64,000 bases of DNA. Origin: Variovorax sp. 770b2 (lineage in GTDB: Bacteria; Pseudomonadota; Gammaproteobacteria; Burkholderiales; Burkholderiaceae_C). Made by a program: the position numbers and the translations under genes. Shown in pieces: positions 7,551 through 16,349 of this stretch. The stretch's first letter is position 1. Each line of letters starts with the position of its first letter. Location of the stretch: positions 124,001 through 188,000 of the forward strand of contig NZ_FOXJ01000009.1 in NCBI RefSeq assembly GCF_900115685.1, written 5' to 3'. Below the pieces are notes generated by a model, which saw only the letters and a program-made list of their open reading frames with translations, was not told the DNA's origin and searched no databases.

Positions 7551-9883
7551 TGCGTCACCCCCTTAAGCATCTGGATGAACTGCTTCTCCATGACCTCGAT
7601 TTCATGGCGAATCGCATCCCGACTGCGCGGCGCTTCGTACACGTAGAACTCACGGTTGAAGTTCATTTCGCAGCCAACTAAACCGATTTGGCCGTCAGCC
7701 GAATCGCGCACGGTTTTGTTGACCCACGCGTCCGGCCAATGCGGTATCACTTCGCGCTCGAAGTAGGCGGCGATGCCGGCTTCGACGTCGTTGCCCAGCA
7801 CCGAGAACGGGATGTATTCGGAATCACGGAGGTCGGCGTCGGAGATGACCTCGCCTTTTTCGTTCGTTGTGATGTCGGCGGCTTTGTCACGGATGCCAAA
7901 GAACTTGCGAGCGACCTCAAACTGCTTGGCTTTTAACGTCGAGGGCTTGATCTCGGCAGTCTCGTCCATTTCGTCGTGAGCCGTTTGCAGATCAGCTCGG
8001 AACTGTTCCGCATTTTTCCAACTGCGTGCTGGCTCGTCACCAAGGGCCTGATTCAGCGTCGCCATGAGCTCTCCACCATCCTTCAACTTGCTGTAGCCAG
8101 AGTCGTGAATAAACGCAAGCAACCGCTCTTCAGTCACGTCAAACCGCATGCGCTGCGGCCGCTCGATCGTGACCTTGCGGTAGAAGAAATGTGCGTTATC
8201 GAGCACCTTGGTCTTAAGGGCGCGTTTTCGACCCGACGTGACGCCTCGGTCATTCCATTTTGCGGTCTCAAAGTCGTGGAACGCCTGGGCGATGCGCGAC
8301 TGGCAATCGTCGGAAAGCTCGAATCGCTTCTTGCCCAAGTTCTTCTTCATCAACACGCCCATCTGCGATGCATCGATCAACAGGACCTTGCCCTTGCGCT
8401 CCGCTGGCTTGCGATTGCTCATGAACCAGAGGTATGTCGCGATGTTAGTGTTGTAGAACATGTCCGTGGGCATGGCCACGATCGCTTCGAGGTAGTCGTG
8501 CTCAAGGATGTGCCGACGGATCTCGGACTCACCACTACCCGCATCTCCAGTGAAAAGCGGCGAGCCGTTGTGGACCAAGCCGATCTTCCCGCCGCCCTCG
8601 CCATCGATGAAGGGGCGCATCTTCGACAGGCTGTTCAACTGGAACAGCATCTGGCCGTCGCTGATTCGGGGCAAACCTGGCCCGAACCGACCTGCGGCGC
8701 CTTTGGCGTGTTCGCGCTCGACTGCCTCTTGCGCAGGCTTCCACTCCACGCCATACGGCGGATTGGAAAGCTGGTAGTCGAATCGCTCATCGGGGTGCTT
8801 GTCCTCGGCAAGCGTGTCACCCACTGCGATGTCGGCAGGGTCTTGGTCCCGGATCAACATGTCGGCCATGCAGATCGCGTACGTTTCGTCCTCAAGCTCT
8901 TGCCCGAAAAGACGCAAGCGGGCATTCGTGTTGAAGCTCCGGAATTTTTCCTCGCCTTCGGACAGCATGCCGCCCGTGCCCGCAGTCTGGTCGTACATGG
9001 TGCGGATCACGCCAGGCACGCTCAGCGCTTCGTCGTCACCGTCGAAGAGGATGCTGGTCATCAGATGAATGACGTCGCGGGGTGTGTATTGCTCGCCAGC
9101 TGGTGATGTTTCGTTGAAGCGGCGCAGCAGCTCTTCGAAGGCCTTGCCCATGTCGTGAGCCGTGACCGAGTACGTGTCCATCGGCATGCGTGCGAACGCC
9201 TGGACGATATGAAACAGCCGGCCTTTCTCCTGCAGCTTGTCGACTGTGGCCATGAACGAGAACTTCTCGAAGATCTTCCGGACGTTCGGCGAAAAGCCAT
9301 TCACCATCGCGTCCAAGTTATCGCGCAAGCTGTCCGGCGCATCGGTCAAGCCCTTGAGCGTGAACGGCGAGTGGTTCCAGAACGGGTAGCCCGTGATCGG
9401 CGCCAGGAACATGCGCAGGTCGTAATTTTTGGTCGAGATTTCGCCATGCTTTGCAACCACTGCACTCTTGGTGGGCTGTAGCAGGCAATCCAGCCGGCGA
9501 AGTACCGTGAAGGGTAAGATCACACGCCGATACTCCGGCTCACGGAAGGCGCCGCGTAGCAACTCGGCGCTGCGCCAGATCAAATCGGCGACATTAGGGC
9601 GCGGCAGCGCGAGTGATTCACGCAGCCGTGGCAAACGATCTTTGACATACCGGCCGAGGTTGTGCCTCTGGGTAGCCTCCCACCCATCCTGGGCCTGCGG
9701 AAAATGCGCGATCAGGCCGATGTTTTCAGCGGCCGCCGGGTGTGACTTCTGCAGGTCGGCGGCCAGTTCTTGCAGCTTGGCCACGGCGGCATCGTCTTCA
9801 ACTTTCGTTGATGGGCGAGTCAATGCTTCGATTTGCGCAACGACTTCGTCGAAGACGTGCTGAATGTTGACGGGCTTGCTCAT
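7547..9883 (-). CDS. hsdM: Type I restriction-modification N-6 adenine methylase M subunit
   Basis: A 778-residue methylase with SAM-binding motif I at about residues 299-306 (QTAGTGGML) and catalytic motif IV NPPY at 374-377, i.e. an intact m6A enzyme. It is longer than classic ~500-residue HsdM, with an N-terminal helical domain and an extended C-terminal region, as in the long M-subunit subclass. It forms the M2S methylase with HsdS and the restriction complex with HsdR. It overlaps the upstream small gene and downstream hsdS by 4 bases each. Confidence 0.96.
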   Translation of the reverse strand: MSKPVNIQHVFDEVVAQIEALTRPSTKVEDDAAVAKLQELAADLQKSHPAAAENIGLIAHFPQAQDGWEATQRHNLGRYVKDRLPRLRESLALPRPNVADLIWRSAELLRGAFREPEYRRVILPFTVLRRLDCLLQPTKSAVVAKHGEISTKNYDLRMFLAPITGYPFWNHSPFTLKGLTDAPDSLRDNLDAMVNGFSPNVRKIFEKFSFMATVDKLQEKGRLFHIVQAFARMPMDTYSVTAHDMGKAFEELLRRFNETSPAGEQYTPRDVIHLMTSILFDGDDEALSVPGVIRTMYDQTAGTGGMLSEGEEKFRSFNTNARLRLFGQELEDETYAICMADMLIRDQDPADIAVGDTLAEDKHPDERFDYQLSNPPYGVEWKPAQEAVEREHAKGAAGRFGPGLPRISDGQMLFQLNSLSKMRPFIDGEGGGKIGLVHNGSPLFTGDAGSGESEIRRHILEHDYLEAIVAMPTDMFYNTNIATYLWFMSNRKPAERKGKVLLIDASQMGVLMKKNLGKKRFELSDDCQSRIAQAFHDFETAKWNDRGVTSGRKRALKTKVLDNAHFFYRKVTIERPQRMRFDVTEERLLAFIHDSGYSKLKDGGELMATLNQALGDEPARSWKNAEQFRADLQTAHDEMDETAEIKPSTLKAKQFEVARKFFGIRDKAADITTNEKGEVISDADLRDSEYIPFSVLGNDVEAGIAAYFEREVIPHWPDAWVNKTVRDSADGQIGLVGCEMNFNREFYVYEAPRSRDAIRHEIEVMEKQFIQMLKGVTQ

Positions 9884-10284
9884 TTTTTGTTCATTTTGGT
9901 GTTGGGGGCCGCGCGCTTCGCTGCGGCCTTGGGCAACTTGCCGGCCCGCATCGCGGCCGAGCGTTCAGGCTGAGCGGGACGAACACGGCCTGGCACGAAA
10001 TCGGTCGCGTCAACGGTGAATCGCGGCTGGCCGAGACGCCGAAGCAGCAGCGCGATCGTGCTGATGGACGCAAATACTCGCGTCTTACCCAAGCTACTTC
10101 CGAGAATGGCATCGCTCTCGCCCAGCTTTAACGCGATAACGAAACCTCCGCTCCCGCCAACCGCAACGATCTCGCCGACTGCGCCAGCGCCAATGAGTTG
10201 ACGCAGCGCCGCTTCGTTCAAGAGAGCGGCCGAACGCCCAGAGGGGGGGGCGACAGTTGCCGAAATGGATCTCACAGATCGCAT
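9880..10284 (-). CDS. Small basic protein heading the hsd operon (ParC-like family?)
   Basis: A 134-residue protein, first gene of the hsd operon, overlapping hsdM by 4 bases. The core (residues ~25-100) alternates predicted strands: LRQLIGAGAVGEIVAVGG, GGFVIALKLG, TRVFASISTIALLLRRLG, RFTVDATDF. The tail is rich in Lys, Arg, Ala and Pro. That core resembles small proteins annotated as partition-associated ParC-like on integrative elements, but the match is from memory and weak. Translational coupling to hsdM suggests a role with the restriction system, such as control of expression, but this is not shown. Confidence 0.6.
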   Translation of the reverse strand: MRSVRSISATVAPPSGRSAALLNEAALRQLIGAGAVGEIVAVGGSGGFVIALKLGESDAILGSSLGKTRVFASISTIALLLRRLGQPRFTVDATDFVPGRVRPAQPERSAAMRAGKLPKAAAKRAAPNTKMNKK

Positions 10285-10329
10285 TTTGACACATGATTTA
10301 TATGAAACGACTCTAGGATTTTTGTTATC

Positions 10330-10352
10330 GGAGATCGTTTTGTACGATCTCC
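10330..10352. promoter_or_regulatory. Inverted repeat in the hsd operon upstream region
   Basis: GGAGATCG (10330-10337) and its exact complement CGATCTCC (10345-10352) are separated by 7 bases. It lies about 45 bases upstream of the small gene that begins the hsd operon. It could be an operator, for example for timing restriction expression. The run after it (CTTTTCTC) is too poor in T for a convincing terminator. The 10285-10730 gap otherwise holds nothing I can support. Confidence 0.4.
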
Positions 10353-10730
10353 CTTTTCTCGCCTACTTAGGCAAGACTCGCATTCTCGAAAAACTTGACG
10401 AGCGGGAGAACCGTTGAAGCTTGTAGAACTGATTCAGACGGAACAGGACCGAGATGAAATCCTTTTCCTCAGGCACGCTACAGACAGGGCCTTCGCGGTC
10501 TGGCAGACGACCGCTCCTGGTCGGCTCTGACCTAACCGGACCCACCTGTGCAGTGCCGTGACAAATCTCTAGCCCCCCCAGTGAGACCAGAACAGGCAAG
10601 CCTTTTCGGGCGCTTCTGGTGGCACTGTCGGAGGGTCCCAAGAACGGGTACGGGTCGGCACAATCCGTGGAATCGGCCCTAAACCCAAGTCGTCCTCTGG
10701 CGCAGACCAACGACATCGAAGAACAACCCT

Positions 10731-12491
10731 ATGTCTCGCGATTACATAGCTGAATTCCCCATACCTTCTCATCTACTGCCCGCTCGGCTACGAGAGCTGC
10801 TGACTCCTGCTGGTGATGCCGCTGATGAGATGGTGGAAGTGACCTCACGATGGGATTCGGATACCGCAGGGGCTGCGCCAGATGAGCATGCCTACATGCT
10901 CATGTCCGTGGTCTCAGAGGAGAAGGTCGAGCTTGGCGCATTCAAAGGAGTGATGGACAGCCTCGTGGAGTACTCGGTCCCTGTCCTGCGGGAAAAGGGA
11001 GGGTCGCGCGCTTATTCCCCAAACGTCGAGGGTCATGACTACATCGTCGCCTCCTGGGGAAATGGCTCCTTCTACACATTCCACTTGGCGGAGAAGGTAT
11101 GGATGGCTCTAGGGCTAACTCCGCGGTGCCTTGGCAACAGCGAACAGCGCTTGGTGTACGACGACCTTAGGGCGCCCGTTTTCGGGGTTGCGGAGGGTGA
11201 AGTTTCGGCTTACTTTGAATGGAAAGCATCGCGCAACGTAACTTGGCGAATGTCGAACGAATACCTTCGCAAGTACCTTTGGCTAAGGGGGGCCGTCGGC
11301 GTGCGAACGTTCTTTTATCAGGTCACTCTCGAGAGTTGCGCGGAGCTGCGTAAGCTGATGGACGGCAGCAAGCACGTTCGCTTGGGCTCTGAAGGCGATT
11401 GGTATGAGGTTCACCTTCAAGAGCAGGAGCATGAGCTGCGACTTGAAGTGCGGGCCGCTGTTGCGGCCGTTCCTTGCGAGCTTTGCCATGAAGCAAGCGC
11501 TGACGGGCTCGTTTGGCCCGGCATAGAGGAGCCTGTGACCAAGGTGAGCGCAAACGCCATGCTCGCAGGCCCCTCGATGTACTTAGACGACGGATTTCTG
11601 GAGCGATACGAGCAAAGCTTGTTCTATGACACAGTGCCGTATCTGCAATTTGGTCAGTGGGGTTGCAGTCCGTCGTACCGAGGTCAATGGTCATTCTCAG
11701 AATGCACTCGGAGAGGCCGCAACCTCATCAAGGTTCCGATCCGTGAACTCTATAAGCCTAAGCCGGACCGGGAGATCGTGCATGCTCATGCCTATGTGCT
11801 GGCCTCGGAGCAAGTAGCCAAGCTCAATCTGGAAGAGGAACACGTCGTCAGCAAGACCCACCGGCTGCTAGCTCAGATCCTTGAACTGGGGGACAACTTG
11901 TCCAAGCTGGGAAGTGCCGTTGGCGTCCAAAAAGCGCCAATGGATTGGGTCGGCTTTTCCAGAGCCGAAATCGAGGGCAAGGGGTGGGCTGCGTACGGGC
12001 AGTTGAGCCGTTTGGCAAAGGTCGCCCCGCTGGAGATGACTCAGCAAGCATTCTTGTCCCGCTGCAAAGGGCTGCACGAGGTGTGGCAGCGAGTGCCAGA
12101 TGGCTTGGTGCGTCAGGTGCTCGAGATTGCCGGATGTCCGAAGAAAGAGGTCAAGGACTTGAAGAGCTTGAAGTTGCTCCAGGCACTGTTGAACATCGTT
12201 CAGCGGCTGGACGACCAACATGAGCGTCCTGAGGCCCTTCAAAGCACGACTGAGGCCGAGGGATGGTCGGCCCGCAACCCTCAATTGGCTCCGCTGTTTC
12301 TCAACAATGACCTTCGAATTGCCGACGCCCATGAGGCTTTTGGCAGTTGCATCGCGACCTTGCAAGACATGGGGTTTGAAACTGCCAGCTTGAATCAGGG
12401 CTACGGACGCGCCCTCGATTTTGTATTCGACGGTGTCATCGCTTCTTTCGAAGCGATGAATGGGCCTCTGCGCAGAATTCTCGATCGCTGA
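10731..12491 (+). CDS. Unrecognised 586-residue protein next to the defence island
   Basis: I do not recognise this protein. It is acidic overall, with no signal peptide or membrane segment. It has an aromatic-rich N-terminal half (e.g. YIVASWGNGSFYTFHLAEK near residue 105; WMALGLTPRCLGN), a Cys pair in CELCHEA near residue 250 that is not a full zinc ribbon, and a conserved-looking block YLQFGQWGCSPSYRGQWSF. The C-terminal part is helical. It is transcribed alone, divergent from the hsd operon across a 450-base gap. Location in a CBASS/RM island makes a defence role possible, but nothing in the sequence proves it. Codon use and GC resemble the neighbours. Confidence 0.75.
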   Translation: MSRDYIAEFPIPSHLLPARLRELLTPAGDAADEMVEVTSRWDSDTAGAAPDEHAYMLMSVVSEEKVELGAFKGVMDSLVEYSVPVLREKGGSRAYSPNVEGHDYIVASWGNGSFYTFHLAEKVWMALGLTPRCLGNSEQRLVYDDLRAPVFGVAEGEVSAYFEWKASRNVTWRMSNEYLRKYLWLRGAVGVRTFFYQVTLESCAELRKLMDGSKHVRLGSEGDWYEVHLQEQEHELRLEVRAAVAAVPCELCHEASADGLVWPGIEEPVTKVSANAMLAGPSMYLDDGFLERYEQSLFYDTVPYLQFGQWGCSPSYRGQWSFSECTRRGRNLIKVPIRELYKPKPDREIVHAHAYVLASEQVAKLNLEEEHVVSKTHRLLAQILELGDNLSKLGSAVGVQKAPMDWVGFSRAEIEGKGWAAYGQLSRLAKVAPLEMTQQAFLSRCKGLHEVWQRVPDGLVRQVLEIAGCPKKEVKDLKSLKLLQALLNIVQRLDDQHERPEALQSTTEAEGWSARNPQLAPLFLNNDLRIADAHEAFGSCIATLQDMGFETASLNQGYGRALDFVFDGVIASFEAMNGPLRRILDR

Positions 12492-12642
12492 AAAACCTCC
12501 AACTTGTCGCTTGCCCGTCAATAGTCGCAATCTTTGAAAAGAAAAATTCTCATGTCAGCCACATCGGCATGTCGGCCTTCGACCACGTTGGGGAGTGGTG
12601 GTGGCCGCTACTGCTGCCGGTCAGAAGGCACTCGATGAGCAA

Positions 12643-13245
12643 TCACTTGGCTTGCTCAACGTAAGCCCATCGCGCTTGCGCAGCGAAGGTGTTGTTGACC
12701 ACAGCCGCGACCTGGGGGTTGCCGGGCGCCAAGCCAAGGTTGTTTTCAACATACTTCGTCACGGCGGTGTAAACGTTGCCTTTCGACTCGTCGAGGTAGT
12801 GGCGGAGCAGCACGCAGCCAAATCGAAAGTTGGTCTGCAGGTGCATGAGCGTGGACACATCGCCGTTCCCGATCTTCGAAACCCAGGCTGGGTTTACCGC
12901 CATGTAGCCCATGGCGCCGTTGGGTGCCACTGCGTATTTTCTGAAACCTGACAGAGCCTCGGTTGACCCAAGCACGAGGCCCAAATCCAGACTGGCTCGC
13001 CTCGCCTCATACCAAATCGTCTGGGCGATCTCCTTGCGCATCGTGGCATCCTGCACGAAGGGCACTAGCTTCTTGTCCGTCTCGGCAAGCCAGCGCAGGT
13101 ATGCAAGCCGATCCTCGGTGCGAGTGAAGGCAGCTACCGGTGGGGCGGTGTTCTGAATCGTCGCCGTGCTGTCGAGCAACGGTTGATCGGCCTTGGTCTG
13201 CGCGGTGGCACAGGTCGCGAGCGCGCCACCAATTGCCAAAAGCAC
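12643..13245 (-). CDS. Degenerate lytic transglycosylase-like exported protein
   Basis: A protein of about 200 residues beginning at GTG 13245, with a signal-like hydrophobic N-terminus ending in TCATAQ. The SLT fold pattern is recognisable: VLGSTEALSGFRKYAV, GAMGYMAVNPAWV, LQTNFRFGCVLLRHYLD, YTAVTKYVENN. However, the family's catalytic Glu-Ser is here Leu-Ser (EALS instead of ExES), and the Gln of G-x-M-Q is Ala. It is therefore probably not an active peptidoglycan lyase. The true start may have been lost: the signal peptide overlaps the 3' end of the MYG1-like reading frame and no ATG precedes it in frame. Confidence 0.6.
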   Translation of the reverse strand: MLLAIGGALATCATAQTKADQPLLDSTATIQNTAPPVAAFTRTEDRLAYLRWLAETDKKLVPFVQDATMRKEIAQTIWYEARRASLDLGLVLGSTEALSGFRKYAVAPNGAMGYMAVNPAWVSKIGNGDVSTLMHLQTNFRFGCVLLRHYLDESKGNVYTAVTKYVENNLGLAPGNPQVAAVVNNTFAAQARWAYVEQAK

Positions 13246-14183
13246 AGAGAGACAAGCCGAGCGCCTTCCATGGACCCAGCACCAGCGATGAACAGGTTGT
13301 TGTGGCAGAAGACGGCGTCTTCGACGCCGGTCATAGCCGCCAGGTCCTGGTTGCGCAAGCCGGCCCAGGTGGCCGGCAGGTCGCGGCGTGCCACGAAAGA
13401 CTGAGGCTCGATCGGCGCCACGCGCACTTGGTGCTGGCCACCCGGGGTCTCCGGATAGACGACGAAGAGAACATCGGGCATCTCAGCGCAAACGACGCTC
13501 GACCAGGACAGCCCCGACTCCCTGAGCACCAGGATCTTCCCGTCCGCAAGCAGCTCGCCCTGCCGGACCAGCGACTCGCCGGCGAACTTGTCGGAGTAGC
13601 GCACGATCAGGCGGTCGATGAAAAGTCCCATGAAGCCCATGACCGTCTTGAACTGCTCGAGCTCGAGCGCAGCGATTGCCGGCGACGCCGCCCCGACGCC
13701 GGCGTTGCGCACGGCCGCGCCCTCCTCGCTTCGCGACGTGTTGAAGGCGCTCACCATCGCGGAGATTCCGAAGTAACCGGGTGCTGCGTTGAGCGTGCCC
13801 GTGTCGGCCATGTCCAGGTGCTGCACGAGCTCCTCGTCGACAGCGTGGCGCACGCGCAGGGCGATCTGCTCGTCGATGCTCGGCAGACGCATTCGGATCA
13901 GGTCCAGGCCATGGGTGAGCCACACCAGGCCGGAGCTCGCGTAGACCACGCCGCTCGATCGTTGCTCGGCAAAGCCCTTTTGGTGGTGATCGAAGCGGCC
14001 GCGCGCAGGATCCCACTCCCCGCCCACGTCAACGGCGAAGTCCGCCGCGGCGATGAGCTTCATGTCGCGCGTGCGGATCAATGTGGCGCCAGGGTGAAGT
14101 GCCATCAGCACGGCAGCAGCGAACACGTCGTCCGCATGGAAAGAGTTGCCGTGTGCGGCGACTGTTGGAGAAGGATTGTTCAT
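13134..14183 (-). CDS. MYG1-family (UPF0160) metal-dependent hydrolase-like protein
   Basis: The start is ATG 14183 (MNNPSPTVAAHGNSFHADD), not the far upstream frame start. The first ~75 residues carry the family's hallmark metal-binding motifs: H-x-x-x-FHADDVFAAAV, DVGGEWDPARGRFDHHQKGF. Further motifs follow (DEEL, GxSWSSVV, PxxxxxVRVAP, FVARRDLP, ATGVEDAVFCHNNLFIAGA). MYG1 proteins are DHH-like putative exonucleases. The last ~35 residues after SMEGAR look unlike the family and are read out of frame across the signal peptide of the next gene, so the true end has probably been displaced by a recombination or indel near 13265. Confidence 0.8.
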   Translation of the reverse strand: MNNPSPTVAAHGNSFHADDVFAAAVLMALHPGATLIRTRDMKLIAAADFAVDVGGEWDPARGRFDHHQKGFAEQRSSGVVYASSGLVWLTHGLDLIRMRLPSIDEQIALRVRHAVDEELVQHLDMADTGTLNAAPGYFGISAMVSAFNTSRSEEGAAVRNAGVGAASPAIAALELEQFKTVMGFMGLFIDRLIVRYSDKFAGESLVRQGELLADGKILVLRESGLSWSSVVCAEMPDVLFVVYPETPGGQHQVRVAPIEPQSFVARRDLPATWAGLRNQDLAAMTGVEDAVFCHNNLFIAGAGSMEGARLVSLCFWQLVARSRPVPPRRPRPINRCSTARRRFRTPPHR

Positions 14184-14399
14184 GCGTGAGTAGCCGGCAA
14201 TTGGACCCGCTGAAACGCCATCCACTCCTGGGCGGGTTGGCCGGCCGCGGATTGTCGCTGTAGCCAAGGGGTCAGAGGTTCTCCGGCGCGCGCCACGACT
14301 ACAGCAGGTCAAGAACCTTGGGACCTCATGGGCGACGCCAGCTCGAGAAGCCAGCGGCCGGCTGGGCTCCGTGCCCTGGATCACGCGAACGCTGGTGCG

Positions 14400-14804
14400 T
14401 CAGTCCGCGGAGAAGAAACAGCGGAACGTGACATTCCGATCGCTCATCTCTTCGGCGACGTCCCGGAACATGTCGAGGATCTCTTGGCACAAGGCGTGCT
14501 GGAACCGAGTGGGCAGGTGCTCCAGGACGACAGCAAACCCCGTGTCCGCGGAGCGCGGCACTGAGCGCACAATGCTGGCGCCCAAATCGGTCAGGCCCTT
14601 CTGCGCGGTCAAGCCAAAGTCGGTGGCGAGCTTTGCCACAGCATCGGTCTTCGTGGCGATGTCACGTAGAGATGTGCGCCAGAAGACGTTTCGTTCGCGC
14701 TCGGCGGCTTCTTGCAGGTCTGAAATGCGCAGTGCGCGGATGGACTGCACGAAGTTCGGGCGCATCTCCTTCAACTTGAGCATCTCGTCCAAAACCAATT
14801 CCAT
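14400..14804 (-). CDS. Hypothetical protein, helical, 134 residues
   Basis: The ATG at 14804 follows a GAGAGACACC stretch that can serve as an RBS. The protein is largely helical (MELVLDEMLKLKEMRPNFVQSIRAL, then a charged stretch with AAERERNVFW, then LPTRFQHALCQEILDMFRDVAEEM). It has no signal peptide or membrane segment. I do not recognise it. It lies in the same direction as the 14899-15633 gene, about 95 bases downstream, so it may be co-transcribed. Confidence 0.55.
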   Translation of the reverse strand: MELVLDEMLKLKEMRPNFVQSIRALRISDLQEAAERERNVFWRTSLRDIATKTDAVAKLATDFGLTAQKGLTDLGASIVRSVPRSADTGFAVVLEHLPTRFQHALCQEILDMFRDVAEEMSDRNVTFRCFFSAD

Positions 14805-14898
14805 TCGGTGTCTCTCAATAGTTGATTGGGCAGCTGCTGGTCAAGATGACCAGTCTGAGGTCTTCCAGCGTGGGCCGACCCAACGGGAAAACCCTCGA

Positions 14899-15633
14899 TT
14901 ATCGAGGTTCGCCACCCTGAGGGGAAGCTAGCACGGGGCCAGGCGTCCTCTGGGGAGTGGGTTCTGGCACCGCCCATGAGACGGTGGTCTTCTCGGCGGT
15001 CATCCAGCTGAAGGGGTGTGCCAGGCGCAGCCTGCGCGCCCCCGGCAGCACCGCGGCGATCGCGGACTCAACGTCCTCACGCAACGGCCGGCCCGAGCGG
15101 CCCTTCGTGCAGGCATTCACGACCAGGTCGCCGGGGCGGTACGACAGCAACAACCGCTCCTGGAAAAAGGCAGCTCCGCCCGCAGCCCACGCGGCGCGGA
15201 AGACGCTGTCGCGGTACTTGCTCGGCGTGGAGCCAAGCGAGCATTGATAAGGGACGGCATTCAGCAGCTTCAGCTGGGCGCTGTCCTTGACCCAATCGCT
15301 GGGCACGAGGAGGTGTGCGTGCCGACGAATCTGGCGACCGGTCGGTCCGTTTGCCGGCCACGGTGTGTACCAGAGTTTGCTGGAAAACTCGTCCTTGTGC
15401 GGAGACTCCATCACCAGGAGGATCACCGGCAACGCCGGATCGCGCTCCTGGGAGGACGAGGCAATGAAATTCCAGTCCTTCTGATCGCCGAAGTGGCCGA
15501 TCCGTCCGACGTAGCGATCAGGGCAAAAACGGGCGTCCGCAGGCATGGCTCCCAGCCCGGTGTTCCGCACGATGTCATCAAAGGCGAGGCCATTGGCCTC
15601 GATGGTGGGCTGCAGTGCAGTGCTGGTGATCAC
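14899..15633 (-). CDS. Hypothetical protein with uracil-DNA-glycosylase-like pattern
   Basis: A 244-residue protein starting at GTG 15633. The motifs in order are LPVILLVMESPHKDEF (about residue 70), GPTGRQIRRH, LLNAVPYQCS, a VFRAAWAAGG helix, GDLVVNACTKG and LAHPFSWMTA. A hydrophobic strand ending in a small motif, followed much later by an HPxxW/HPS-like motif, is reminiscent of the UDG superfamily, but the identification is weak. No neighbour clarifies its role. The start could lie elsewhere because no ATG with a good RBS is visible. Confidence 0.5.
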   Translation of the reverse strand: MITSTALQPTIEANGLAFDDIVRNTGLGAMPADARFCPDRYVGRIGHFGDQKDWNFIASSSQERDPALPVILLVMESPHKDEFSSKLWYTPWPANGPTGRQIRRHAHLLVPSDWVKDSAQLKLLNAVPYQCSLGSTPSKYRDSVFRAAWAAGGAAFFQERLLLSYRPGDLVVNACTKGRSGRPLREDVESAIAAVLPGARRLRLAHPFSWMTAEKTTVSWAVPEPTPQRTPGPVLASPQGGEPR

Positions 15634-15657
15634 GCGAAGTGCTGGCGGCGAACAAGC

Positions 15658-16098
15658 TCAGTCATTTTTCTGCTTAGCCGAAGCGCCTTCTCCATTACCA
15701 GCTCCGAACCCCTCTGCACCTGTAGTAAAGGATGCAGCACTCTTGCCGGCGTTGATCTGAGCCTGAAGCCATCCAACAACACGGCCCTTTGCGCCTGCGA
15801 TCCATGTCTCCCCCGTTTCAGGATTCTTGTACGTCGTGCCAGTTTCGACCTCACGCGGCGGGCGCGGCGCAGCGCCCGTACGTTTGGCCGCGATCGTATC
15901 GTAGGGAGCCAAGGCCTTGATGCCTTCGGCGATCGAGAATCCTCCGGCCTGCAGCTTCTTTGCGTATGCGTCAGCGAGAACCTTGATTTCTTCGCCACGC
16001 TTTGCTTGAAGCGCTGCCTCAAGCACTGCGCGCTCTGCATCCATGTCCTGGATGCGCTTTTGGATCTCCGCAAAGCTCATGTTTCTTGCATCTGACAT
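15658..16098 (-). CDS. H-NS family nucleoid-associated protein
   Basis: A 146-residue protein from ATG 16098 (RBS AGAGA; the in-frame codon at 16140 is less likely). The N-terminal half is a coiled-coil oligomerisation region (MSFAEIQKRIQDMDAERAVLEAALQ...). The DNA-binding segment is TYKNPETGETWIAGAKGRVVGWL, close to the Y-x-(D/N)P-x-TGxTW-x-G-x-GR core of the H-NS histone family. The Gly/Ala-rich tail is unusual. Such proteins silence AT-rich foreign DNA, and copies on islands or plasmids often modulate their own element. Single gene with about 200 empty bases upstream. Confidence 0.85.
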   Translation of the reverse strand: MSDARNMSFAEIQKRIQDMDAERAVLEAALQAKRGEEIKVLADAYAKKLQAGGFSIAEGIKALAPYDTIAAKRTGAAPRPPREVETGTTYKNPETGETWIAGAKGRVVGWLQAQINAGKSAASFTTGAEGFGAGNGEGASAKQKND

Positions 16099-16349
16099 CA
16101 GTTTGGATCTCTTTTGATAAGGTGGATGGAAAACTGACAAGTAGGATACCCGGCACCGGTCTGGGCACTACTTTGCCGGCCTACTTTCCATACTTCGCAT
16201 ACTTTTCCTACTCGGCGTACCAACGCATTCGTATTCACTCGGGGGCGGTCTCGACATGAACACGTCGGGAAGCATTCCCTGTGTGTGTCAGATGCAGCTC
16301 ATGCATGAATCGCGAATGTGCAATTCGCGAACCTTCGACGTTGGCGGTT

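Noticed and set aside
7976..9106. 376-codon plus-strand frame inside hsdM
   Set aside because: Antisense shadow of a conserved methylase.
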